DNA of 64,000 nucleotides, taken from JAFAGX01 sp035623335. GTDB taxonomy: Bacteria; Acidobacteriota; Terriglobia; Terriglobales; Acidobacteriaceae. Below, piece after piece: positions 1 through 8,094 of this stretch. The notes under the pieces were generated by a model. The model saw only the letters and a list, made by a program, of their open reading frames with translations, searched no databases and was not told where the DNA came from. The DNA is taken from assembly GCA_035623335.1 (NCBI GenBank), contig DASPTQ010000253.1, forward strand, positions 1 to 64,000. The letters are read 5' to 3'. A program made the translations under genes and the position numbers. The first letter of the stretch is position 1. Every line of letters begins with the position of its first letter.

Positions 1-112
1 CTTCTGAGTTGCCCGCCATCGGGACTTAGACGGCAACTTTCATACGCACGTGAGCGTACTATACGTTTAGGTGAATATGTAAGGGCGCCGATCGAGGGAT
101 AGGAAGAGAGTC

Positions 113-718
113 ATGCGAGCAGCTTTTTTCGCACCTATAGCGGCCTTCCTCTTTCCTGCTAAAGTCTCTGGCGGCGGAACGCAGCAGGCGTATCGAGGCC
201 ATCCGCTGCTGCTTTGGGCGGCGGCAGGTCTCGGTTTCTCAGCCTTAGGCTGGATCGTGGGCGGATTCGTGGGCTCGTGGGGTCCACGCACCGCCTGTGC
301 GGCTGGGGCCACTGCGATCTCCCTGGGCTTGTTGAATCGCCAGCCGCGCGCGGCACTCCTGGGCGCCGTCTGCGCTGCGATGGTCAGCCTGGCTGCAGTC
401 CAGGTTGGTCAGTCCTTTTTCTCGCCGTTGCTTGCATGGCCCGTGTCCGGCTTGGTCATCGGAGTGGTGGGCGCTTTCGCGTTTCGCCGACGTCGCACGA
501 GGATCGCCTTCATCGTAGCCGCACCGTTGTTCGGCTCCGTCGGCGTCGTGGCTGGCATGCTGGCCATCTTCCTAATCGCGAGGGGACTGAACGATTCGCG
601 AGTGGCGGCTCAGATCATGCTCGGCGGGGCGGTCGGCTTCGGATTGCTCTTGATGGCTGGCGCCGCGATCGTCGGCCGCTGGCTGGATGCCAGTCGAGCG
701 GCAGGAGGGGCGCCATGA
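113..718 (+). CDS. Hypothetical multi-pass membrane protein, first gene of a three-gene operon
   Basis: This 201-residue protein has about five hydrophobic stretches (roughly residues 30-50, 57-75, 80-100, 105-123 and 135-190), separated by short Arg-rich turns such as FRRRRTR, so it is probably an inner-membrane protein. I do not recognise the family. The ATG follows a purine-rich stretch (AGGAAGAGAG) that can serve as ribosome binding site. The stop codon overlaps the start of the next gene by 4 bases (ATGA), so the two are probably translationally coupled. The operon context (DUF362 protein, then lipoprotein) suggests an envelope role, but that is inference. Confidence 0.6.
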   Translation: MRAAFFAPIAAFLFPAKVSGGGTQQAYRGHPLLLWAAAGLGFSALGWIVGGFVGSWGPRTACAAGATAISLGLLNRQPRAALLGAVCAAMVSLAAVQVGQSFFSPLLAWPVSGLVIGVVGAFAFRRRRTRIAFIVAAPLFGSVGVVAGMLAIFLIARGLNDSRVAAQIMLGGAVGFGLLLMAGAAIVGRWLDASRAAGGAP

Positions 719-1746
719 GCGCTTTATCCATTTCCAGGCTGCTCGATCGCAGGGAGTTTCTTCGCCTGGGTGCCGGCGCCCTCGCGACGGCAGTGGCAGG
801 GTTCGAGTGTGGCTGTAGCCTCACAACGCGCGCGTGCAAGTCGGTACCACCCAATCCGTTTGTCGCCGCTGGCCAGCCTCTGCTGGTCGCCGTGGAGGGC
901 GAGGATTTGCGAGCCATGCTGCGTGCAGGGATCGAGGCCTTGGGAGGGCTGGACCCGCTAGCGAAGTTGGGCCGCGAGGCGATCTTTCGCGGCAACTACG
1001 TTATGTCGCAGCCCTATCCGGTGACGACCGCCGCCGAATTCGTCCTGGCAGTGGCCGACGAGCTGAAGCGTGCGAGCGTGAGCAAGACCAGCCTCTTTGA
1101 CTCCTCCGGGACCCGACTGGGCGCGGCCATACCGCCTGAACACATGCTGCGGCGCCTGGGAGTACTGGACAAGCTCACGCAGGGCGGGGTGCCTGTTCTC
1201 GCCCGGGATTTTTTGGATCCGGACGAATTCGTCTTTGTCCGGAATCCCGCTTGGCCGATCGCAAAGCCGGTGGCTGTTCACCGTCTTCTGCACGAGGCAC
1301 CGATCGTGGTCAGCCTGCCGGTCGTGAAGCGCCACGTGTGGGTGAACTTCACCTGCGCCCTCAAGATGCATTTCGGCTCAGTTGCCATGGCTGACCGGAT
1401 GCTCGTTCATACGAAAGACAGCGAGGGCCGAACTGGTCTGATGCACCAGCGCCTGGTCCATTTTGCCGACGCGGTCAGGCCGCAGCTTAACGTCGTGGAC
1501 GCCCGCGCGATCCTGGCGCGCAGTGGTCCGGGGTTGGGCGGAGGCGCCGAAGTCGTCCAGGGCGTCAACAAGATCATCCTGAGCGGCGACATGGTGGCGG
1601 TCGACGCCTATTGCGCTCGCCTCATGGCCCAGCACGACAAAACGTTCGCACTCGACATGGTTGCCCCGCAGCTCAGGCACGCGGCCGCTCTCGGTCTGGG
1701 CAAAGCGGACCTAGACGCTGTCAAGGTCGTGGAGATCCGCGCGTGA
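715..1746 (+). CDS. DUF362 domain-containing protein with Tat-type signal
   Basis: The 343-residue product starts with a twin-arginine-like signal (DRREFLRLGAG, then a hydrophobic Ala/Gly stretch), so it is probably exported folded. The body resembles the DUF362 family, whose members are often fused to ferredoxin domains. Here I see no Cys-rich 4Fe-4S motif in the mature part, so this is the ferredoxin-free form. The reading frame is open further upstream, but the ATG at 715 is favoured because it overlaps the previous stop as ATGA and places the Tat motif at the N terminus. Its own stop overlaps the GTG start of the next gene. DUF362 has no established reaction, so function is unknown. Confidence 0.72.
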   Translation: MSALSISRLLDRREFLRLGAGALATAVAGFECGCSLTTRACKSVPPNPFVAAGQPLLVAVEGEDLRAMLRAGIEALGGLDPLAKLGREAIFRGNYVMSQPYPVTTAAEFVLAVADELKRASVSKTSLFDSSGTRLGAAIPPEHMLRRLGVLDKLTQGGVPVLARDFLDPDEFVFVRNPAWPIAKPVAVHRLLHEAPIVVSLPVVKRHVWVNFTCALKMHFGSVAMADRMLVHTKDSEGRTGLMHQRLVHFADAVRPQLNVVDARAILARSGPGLGGGAEVVQGVNKIILSGDMVAVDAYCARLMAQHDKTFALDMVAPQLRHAAALGLGKADLDAVKVVEIRA

Positions 1747-2249
1747 GACGTGTTGGCGGCGCCGCACTAGCGTGCACGCTGGCGCTCGGCCTTTGGGCAT
1801 GCAGCCGTGGGGCCGGTCCTTTGCCCTCCGGCGCGGCGCTCGGCGGTCTTGCAGACATCGAACAAGCGGAGAGCTACGCGGGTGAGACACTCTACACATA
1901 CATGGATGGCGGGGCGGACTTCTACCTGAAGCAAGGCTTCTCCGCGCTCTACGTCCGACGCTACGGCCGGGGCAACGAGCGCTTCATCGTGGAGCTCTTC
2001 GAGATGAAAGATGCCTCGGGCGCGTCGCAGATCTACCAGAGCAGCCGCCGCCTCAATGCCGAGAAAGAACTCGCCAGCGGTTGCCTCGCCAGTGTCACGC
2101 CAGCCGAGATACTAACCGCCAGGGGCCGCTACTATCTCGTCGGTCGCAATGAAGATCCACTAGCGAGCCAAAGCGATGCGCTAATCGAGCTGTGCCGGAA
2201 CGTGCTGAACAGACTCCCAGGGCCATGCGCGCTCGCCGCGAAGAAGTGA
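1743..2249 (+). CDS. DUF6599-like lipoprotein
   Basis: The 168-residue product begins with a GTG that overlaps the preceding stop (GTGA). It has a short lipoprotein signal ending in a lipobox-like LWAC followed by SRG, so Cys 20 or so would be lipidated. The mature part contains TLYTYMDGGADFYLKQGF, which resembles the Y-x-DGxA-x-Y-x2-GF signature I associate with DUF6599 proteins. The longer open frame starting near 1611 is rejected because it overlaps the DUF362 gene and would remove the signal peptide. Three genes coupled by overlapping codons suggest one envelope-associated unit. The biochemical role is not known. Confidence 0.6.
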   Translation: MRRVGGAALACTLALGLWACSRGAGPLPSGAALGGLADIEQAESYAGETLYTYMDGGADFYLKQGFSALYVRRYGRGNERFIVELFEMKDASGASQIYQSSRRLNAEKELASGCLASVTPAEILTARGRYYLVGRNEDPLASQSDALIELCRNVLNRLPGPCALAAKK

Positions 2250-2521
2250 ACTCTTCAGCGCGCGAGTCAGCGTCAGGCCGGAGAAGGCCGCCATCCTCAA
2301 ATAGAGGTGGGCCTGACTGCCTCGGTGAATCCCTCTTGTGAGGCTGCCTTGCGGTTATCTTAACTTTTGACGGTATGTCCGTGAATGGACCGAAGCCACC
2401 CTAGCTCCGGGTCGGCAATGCGGAAGTCATCCGGGCGCCTCTTCGTGCTTCACCTGCGCCCCGGAAACGGGCTTGTGGGGTTTCGCGAGGATGGCGGCAA
2501 AGCGGACGGAGAGCGGCTAGC

Positions 2522-3466
2522 TCAGTCCGGCGGTTCTATCCCGATTTTGTCGTTGACAGCACCTTGAATTCGCTGCTTGCAGCCAAGATATCGTTCGGTT
2601 GTCTGAATCGAAATGTGACCGAGCAGAAATTGGATTTGTTCGAGTTCTCCTCCTGCAGCATGGCAAAGCCGAGCACAAGTCCGGCGGAGGTCGTGAGGAG
2701 CAAGCTTCTCGATCCCTGCCCGTGAGGCTGCCTCCCGCACTATCTCCCATAACACTTTCGCGGTCATTCCGCTGCCCCAGATCTGGCCTTGCTTTCTGAT
2801 CGAACGAAACAGAGCTCCTTCCTTGATCCCGCTAGCGTCCTTCCATTCGTCAATTGCAGCCTTGGCCCACAACGGAATTGGAACGGTACGAACGTGCCCG
2901 GCCTTGCCCATCAGATCGGCGATGACCCAATGGTCTTCCCGCAGCTGGATGGACTCAGCACTCAGCACCAGTAGTTCCCCTCGGCGCAGTCCACAGCCGA
3001 TCAGCATCGCCAGCATGGCGTAGTTCCTCTTGCCCCGTAGCGACTCCCGCTTCATGCTGGCTAACAATCGCTAGCCTTGCTCAGCTGTCAGCCAGTTCCC
3101 GACACGCACTCCGATGCGGCGCACTCCCTTGACCCGGCGAATTCCGGCGGCCAGTTCCGGGCTGAGCAAACCAGAATCGGCTGCGTCAAAAGCAACTCGC
3201 CGGACCGCAGCCAGGTGCAGGTTGATAGTCGTTGGCGCAGACTGCTTCTGCTCGAGATTGATCCGGTAGCGCAGAACCACGGTGCGATTGAGCGCTAGAC
3301 GTGGCTCGGAGCAGTACCAGGCCACGAAGTCGGTTATGGCACGATCGTAGGTACGTTGGCCGCTCTTCGAGGTAAGGCTGTTCAAGACAGCGGCCTTGGA
3401 CTGTTCGAGGTCGGGAAGGGCTAGAACGCGCTTTGGCGGTCGTTTCTTCTTACGAGCTTTGTGTAT
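2522..3466 (-). pseudogene. Tyrosine recombinase/integrase interrupted by one amber codon
   Basis: Reading the minus strand, an N-terminal core-binding domain (about 3466-3074) and a catalytic domain (3070-2522) lie in the same frame, separated by a single TAG at 3071-3073. The junction reads NWLTAEQG-stop-RLLASMKRE. Relatives usually have Gln or a similar residue there, so CAG to TAG is the simplest explanation. The catalytic half retains the Arg box (CGLRRGE), HDLRR, LGH and the Tyr nucleophile in TTERYL. Coding similarity continues upstream of the TTG at 3385 (KRPPKRVLALPDLEQSK) with no ATG; an ATA near 3466 may be a decayed start. It is non-functional unless the stop is suppressed, or is split into two TTG-started pieces. 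Confidence 0.8.
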
Positions 3467-3856
3467 GGACGATGGCCTCCTTTACCGTCGTCCATGAGAA
3501 TGCCCGATACTCTCCACTACGCCGTTAACGAGGACTAACTAATCCCCCTCGGCTGCGGGATACGCCGAGCAAAGTTGCCTCGACCGCAAGAGCCGCGGCA
3601 AAACATCTCAATGATTGAAGATTGAACACCACTGGGCGAGGATTTCAAGCGTCCGGCTTTTGCTGGTTTGGCGAGTAGTCGCAAACAAGAAAATGAATCA
3701 GGTCTCTTCCGTTTGCTCGTGATCGGCGGGCAGCAAGCCAAACGGATCTCTGAATCCGGCTACAGGCGGCGGAGCTGAGGTAGGTTGACCGCCCTCTGCG
3801 GTCAGCCCGTGTCGGCGAAGATCGAGTGCGATGGGCCTCATGCCAGTTCATGGCTG
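3467..3856. other. Intergenic region between broken integrase and ADOP permease
   Basis: I find no convincing gene here; the short open frames lack recognisable domains or ribosome binding sites. It contains one copy of an 18-bp repeat (3517-3534) that recurs on the far side of the permease gene. It also has a 7-bp stem, 5-nt loop hairpin at 3786-3804 (TGACCGC/GCGGTCA) just downstream of the permease stop on the minus strand. The hairpin has no T-tract, so terminator function is uncertain. Confidence 0.5.
3517..3534 (+). repeat. 18-bp direct repeat, left copy flanking the ADOP gene
   Basis: The sequence CTACGCCGTTAACGAGGA here matches 6524-6541 with one difference (A/G at the twelfth base). 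The two copies are in the same orientation on either side of the permease gene and its flanks, about 3 kb apart. Whether they mark an insertion, a shared promoter element or chance is not decided by sequence alone. Confidence 0.5.
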
Positions 3857-6295
3857 TCATTCGTAGCGCAGGGCAATCATGGGCTCGACGCGGCTAGCCC
3901 GCCGCGCTGGAACGAAACCAGCTGAAGCCGCTACGCCAGCGAGGATCATGACTACGCTCGCCATCGTCGAGATGTCGGCAGGCGCAACGCCAAAGAGCAA
4001 GCTGGCCAATAGGCGTCCAACAACGATGGAGGCGACGAGGCCGGCGCCCACGCCGACGGCGACCGGAGTCATTGCTTGACGCAAGATCATTTTCAGAATG
4101 TCTCTGCCGCAGGCGCCGACTGCCATACGGATACCTATTTCATTGGTGCGCAAGACGACTGAATAAGAAACGACGCCGTAAATGCCGAGGCTGGCCAGGA
4201 CTAGTGCCATGGCGGCAAACAGCAGAATGAGGTTCATCTGGAAACGCCGCTGTGCCACGGATTCATCGACAACCTGATCCATGGTCTCGAAGCGAGGCAC
4301 TGGCAACTCGGAATCGATGCGGTGGATGACGCTGCGAATCGACGATGACATAGAAAGGGGATCCACAGCGGTCTTGACAGCCAGCGAGGGACCGCCGAAA
4401 GTGCGCCGTTGCCAGTATGGCAGGTAAACGGTCATCGAAGGCGGGCGGTCGAGGCTCACAGTCCGCACATCGCCAACCACCCCCGATACCTCAATGAATG
4501 GCCCATCCGGATCGCCAACCTTGAAACGCTTTCCGAGTGGATTTTGTCCGGGCCAGAGGCGTTCGGCTGTTAGGGCAGACACGATGGCGAGTCTGCGCTC
4601 GCCATCCGAGTAAGCGAAGATGCGGCCCTCGCGTAGGGGAATGTTCATCGTCTGAAAGTACTCGGGATTCACGCCTCGGATGTCTACGAGGGGGCGTTCC
4701 GTGAGAGGAACGGTTGTGCCCTCGAGACTCACCAGGTTGTTTCCGCCCTCACCGCTTAACGGAAGCATGTTGGAAATACCGGCTGAAACCACGCCGGGAA
4801 GCGCCTCCACCGAATCGACTAGCGATCGCATAAAGCGCACGTGGTCTGGCTGATCAGGGTAGCGCGTGTCGGGCAGACTGAGATTCACAGTCAACACCTG
4901 TTCCGCGGCAAACCCTTTGTCAACTTCGAACAGGTTCACGAAGCTGTGCAGGAGCAGGCCGCCGGCGACCAGACAGAGCGTGCTAAGACCAACCTCCACA
5001 CCGATGAGGAGGGCGCGCAGCCTGCCTGCGGCGCGTCCCTCGGTGCTGCGAATTCCTGATTTCACGACCGCTATCGGTCTGGTGCCGGCAAAGCGCCAGG
5101 CAGGAAGGAATCCGCAGAGAAGACCGGAGAGACACGAAACTGCGGTCGTGAAGAGGAGAACTCGGGTGTCGAGACGGATCTCGTCCAGGCGCGGCAAATC
5201 AATTGGAGCATGGGCCAGTATCAGACGCAGGCTGACGTAAGCGACCGACACTCCCAGAGCGCCGCCGATGCCAGCGAGCAGTAGGCTTTCCGCCAGCATC
5301 TGCTGCACGAGGCGACGAAAACTCGCACCCAAGGCGGAGCGGATGGCGAGCTCTTGTTTCCTCGACGTGGTTCTTCCGAGCAGCAGATTGGCAATGTTGA
5401 CGCAGCCGATGAGCAGGACGGCGCCGGCAGCGCAGAGCAGGAGTTGCAGGCCACGACGCGACCGACCTGTAATTTGTTCCTGAAGCGGAACGATGGCTGC
5501 AAACAGTTCAATCTTCTCGGGAGCCTGACTGGCGATAACCGCTTGCGCAGCATTCAACTCCGAAAGCGCCTGGCTGAGTGAAACGCTGGAGCGCAGGCGC
5601 GCGATACAGGCAAAGTTGAAATCGCCCAACGCTTCCAATTCGTCTGGCTTTGCGGCAAAAGGCTTCCAAAGATCGGGCTGCTCCTCCGCGATAGTCATCG
5701 CATATAGATGGCTCAACTTGGGAAAATGAAAGAGCGGGGAAAGCACGCCAACAATCTCATAAGGATGGCCATCGAGAAGAACTTTGCGGCCCAGGACACT
5801 TGGATCGCTGGCAAATCGACGTTTCCAGAACGCATTGCTCAGTACAACGACGTCGTCGCGTCCAGGCTGGTCCTCCTCTTCGAGGAAGGTGCGCCCCAGT
5901 TGCGTCCGCGCGCCGAGCAGGGGGAAAAGGTCTGGAGACACGCGGGCCACCGCCAGTCGCTCGGGTTCTCCGGCTCCAGTCAGGTTCATCCGGATTCCCC
6001 CGATCAGCGCGAGACTCTCGAAGGCGGACACCCGCTTGCGCCATTCGTGGAAGTGCATTGCATTCACTGGAATGCGCGGTGCGAGATGGCTGAATCTGGG
6101 CATGACCTCGTGAATCGCGACGAGGCGGCTTTCGTCACCGTAGCCCAGGGGACGGATTAGGACTCCATAGACAACGCTGAAGATAGCTGTGTTGGCGCCG
6201 ATACCGAAAGCAAGGGTGGCTATAGCGACGGCACTAAAGCCGGGGTTACGACGCATTGCGCGCAAAGCACAGCGGAGGTCACTGCCAAGGCTCAT
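3857..6295 (-). CDS. ADOP-type orphan ABC transporter permease (MacB/FtsX-like)
   Basis: This 812-residue protein is a duplicated MacB/FtsX permease. An N-terminal membrane helix begins in the motif NPGFSAVAIATLAFGIGAN and is followed by a periplasmic MacB_PCD-like domain and three helices near residues 275-400. A second helix and periplasmic domain follow, ending with three helices (about 695-800) including SLGIYGVVSYSVV and a conserved ARRASRVEPMIALRYE tail. This is the 'acidobacterial duplicated orphan permease' layout of about 800 residues with no ATPase gene alongside, and none is seen here. The start is supported by GGAGG upstream of the ATG. The family is assumed to take part in envelope efflux or lipoprotein handling; the substrate is unknown. 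Confidence 0.9.
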   Translation of the reverse strand: MSLGSDLRCALRAMRRNPGFSAVAIATLAFGIGANTAIFSVVYGVLIRPLGYGDESRLVAIHEVMPRFSHLAPRIPVNAMHFHEWRKRVSAFESLALIGGIRMNLTGAGEPERLAVARVSPDLFPLLGARTQLGRTFLEEEDQPGRDDVVVLSNAFWKRRFASDPSVLGRKVLLDGHPYEIVGVLSPLFHFPKLSHLYAMTIAEEQPDLWKPFAAKPDELEALGDFNFACIARLRSSVSLSQALSELNAAQAVIASQAPEKIELFAAIVPLQEQITGRSRRGLQLLLCAAGAVLLIGCVNIANLLLGRTTSRKQELAIRSALGASFRRLVQQMLAESLLLAGIGGALGVSVAYVSLRLILAHAPIDLPRLDEIRLDTRVLLFTTAVSCLSGLLCGFLPAWRFAGTRPIAVVKSGIRSTEGRAAGRLRALLIGVEVGLSTLCLVAGGLLLHSFVNLFEVDKGFAAEQVLTVNLSLPDTRYPDQPDHVRFMRSLVDSVEALPGVVSAGISNMLPLSGEGGNNLVSLEGTTVPLTERPLVDIRGVNPEYFQTMNIPLREGRIFAYSDGERRLAIVSALTAERLWPGQNPLGKRFKVGDPDGPFIEVSGVVGDVRTVSLDRPPSMTVYLPYWQRRTFGGPSLAVKTAVDPLSMSSSIRSVIHRIDSELPVPRFETMDQVVDESVAQRRFQMNLILLFAAMALVLASLGIYGVVSYSVVLRTNEIGIRMAVGACGRDILKMILRQAMTPVAVGVGAGLVASIVVGRLLASLLFGVAPADISTMASVVMILAGVAASAGFVPARRASRVEPMIALRYE

Positions 6296-6651
6296 GGAAA
6301 TCCTCCCGAGGCTTCTTACCTTAAGTACGCTTTGGCCGGGAGCGGTGTTCCGCGAAAAAAGCGCCCTTCCTCTTGGGCTTCCTCCAATGCGCTCGTCAGC
6401 GATGTCAGAATCTGCCAGTTGGCGTATGGTAGCTAACCAGAATCTGGCCGGCTGATGGCACCCGACTACATGCGCCTAATCGGCAAGCGTTTGCCTATCA
6501 CCGTGAAATCCGGTCGGTAAACCCTACGCCGTTAGCGAGGAATGATTCTCGCTGCGTTGCAGTCGCACCAGGTTGAGTGGCACTAGGAGCTATTTCAGGG
6601 ACACCTGTGCTGGGAACTCAGGGACTTTCAGTGGGGTCTAGACTATTTGAA
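6296..6651. other. Intergenic region between divergent ADOP gene and hypothetical gene
   Basis: About 356 bases between two divergently transcribed genes, so both promoters should lie here. I see no clear -35/-10 pair that I would defend. The right copy of the 18-bp repeat sits at 6524-6541. A GTG-started extension of the next gene from 6577 is possible but adds a segment without conserved character. Confidence 0.4.
6524..6541 (+). repeat. 18-bp direct repeat, right copy flanking the ADOP gene
   Basis: CTACGCCGTTAGCGAGGA, same orientation as the copy at 3517-3534 and different at one base. It lies upstream of the permease start and of the following hypothetical gene. Confidence 0.5.
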
Positions 6652-7508
6652 GTGACGGACATTCACTCAAAGAGGACTGATACCCGCCGTCGATTCCGCG
6701 CCACCTTACGCTGGGTGGCTCGACTGGTCCTCATATCGATTGTTGGTAGTTGGCTCTTCTTGTATATCGACTCGATCTATCAGCGTCGGCGCGCCGAATC
6801 CCTGTTTGCGGACTTGAGATCCCTTGACTTCTCGACCGCTGGCTTTGCCGAAGTTCGCGACATCATGATTCGCTACGGAGGGCACGGGATGCAATCGGAT
6901 TTGCAACCACAGTTTCCTGATCCAGGCGACCCGATGGTCGATGTCCACGGGAACGTGACCTTCCCCTGGAGGCCCTGGCCTATGTGTACGCCGCGGGATT
7001 GCACGTTCCGATTATGGATTATGACACGGCTGCCACGGATTCCGTTAATAGGCAGAACGGCAGAATTCTTTTACACGACTCTTCCTTACATCGGGGTCCG
7101 TTCGTGGGTTGTCTGTGCGCAGTTTGAAGTACGAAGCGGAAAGCTGGATCGAAGCCAAACGGGGGTCTGGGAAATTAGGATGGAACGGTTAGATTCCCTA
7201 CGTACAGGTACTTGGTTCCCCTCGGATACGAAGTCGAAACTTGGCGCGAGTCGGTGAATTCTGATCCCAGGTGCGCCAAGCAGGAATATCTCGTGTCCAT
7301 CGGCCACGGCTCCGTTCATTTCCCGGCAAGTGGGCTTTACTCCTGTGTCTTGCAGTCGGCTGGGAGGCCCGTGAAACGGGCATTTGATGTTAACCTGCGT
7401 TGTCTTAACAGGCTCTTTCGCAGTTGCAGCTTCGACGAACTCGCACCGTCGGCATGGGCTGACTACTCCGCGAAGGGCGGCACAGGCACTCGTGACCTGC
7501 ACAAGTAA
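6652..7508 (+). pseudogene. Hypothetical single-pass membrane protein, apparently frameshifted
   Basis: From a GTG at 6652 the first frame gives a basic N terminus, one transmembrane helix (about residues 22-40, LVLISIVGSWLFLYI) and a soluble region ending at a stop at 7255-7257. A second frame from about 7210 to 7508 continues with protein-like sequence (PLGYEVETW, then FDVNLRCLNRL and ELAPSAWADY), which reads like the natural C terminus of the same protein. A one-base indel around 7195-7215 would join them. I do not know the function. It could be a true pseudogene, which would fit the decayed neighbourhood, or a sequencing error. A shorter 201-aa protein ending at 7257 is the alternative. 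Confidence 0.5.
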
Positions 7509-7510
7509 AC

Positions 7511-7723
7511 TTGAGTAGACTCGTCAACTGGCAGTGTCTGCGCAGATCCCACGCGACCTGGATGATCCTGGCGGGAGCTGATCCAAAGAGCGTGCAGGGA
7601 CAAATGCGGCATTCCCGTGTGTCGACCACAATGGAGATCTATGCTCAGATCGTTCCCGCCGGACAGCGACGTGCGGTCGAGCAACTTTCTGAGTTCGCTT
7701 CACGGTCCAATACGGTCCAATAA
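7511..7723 (+). pseudogene. C-terminal remnant of a tyrosine recombinase next to the partial tRNA
   Basis: About 65 recognisable codons encode LRRSHATWMILAGADPKSV, then GQMRHSRVSTTMEIYAQ. This is the last part of a tyrosine recombinase, with the HxxR-region Arg, the second His (MRHS) and the Tyr nucleophile (EIYAQ). No N-terminal or central domain exists upstream in any frame, because the preceding DNA belongs to the hypothetical gene at 6652-7508. The fragment ends 59 bp before the tRNA-derived repeat at 7783. Its sequence is clearly related to the remnant at 23309-23538, which has the same position relative to the other repeat copy. Confidence 0.82.
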
Positions 7724-7782
7724 GTTCTGGTTTCTTTGGATGGCGCAAAAGGACAGGCAGCCTTGCAAGTGATGGAGAAGAT

Positions 7783-7832
7783 TGGTGGAGCTAGTCGGGC
7801 TCGAACCGACGACCTCATCGTTGCGAACGATG
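7783..7832 (-). repeat. Partial tRNA-Ala copy (50-bp direct repeat; att-like site)
   Basis: These 50 bases are identical to 23569-23618, the part of the intact tRNA-Ala(CGC) gene from the first base of the anticodon stem (tRNA position 27) to the encoded CCA end. The remaining 5' part of the tRNA is absent: the match stops after the anticodon stem and is followed by unrelated sequence. A 3'-tRNA fragment as a direct repeat of a whole tRNA gene is the usual scar of integration by a tRNA-targeting recombinase. This is therefore read as the distal attachment site of the 7.8-23.6 kb segment. Confidence 0.85.
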
Positions 7833-8094
7833 TAATCTGCCATAGTCATCCCATCGCCTTGAATCCACTTCCCCAAGTGCGGCCCGAGGTGTGAGTGCAG
7901 GCGGGTACTGGAAATGCCTCCAATGGTCTGCGAAAGCTTGGTCTTCGAGATACGGACAAGTCCGAGCGAAGCCCACAGAGTTACAGCGCAGTGTCTGGCA
8001 ACTTAAATCGAAATTCCGACTTGTTCGGCTCCCTGGATGAGCAGGGCCACTTCTGCAGGTCCTCGCGCTCTCCGTGCTCTCTACTCGGTTTGCT

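Noticed and set aside
214..714. N-terminal extension of the DUF362 gene
   Set aside because: It overlaps the upstream membrane-protein gene in another frame and would bury the Tat signal; the ATGA overlap supports the start at 715.
2385..2567. Short plus-strand frame downstream of the lipoprotein gene
   Set aside because: Overlaps the integrase 3' end on the other strand; no conserved sequence.
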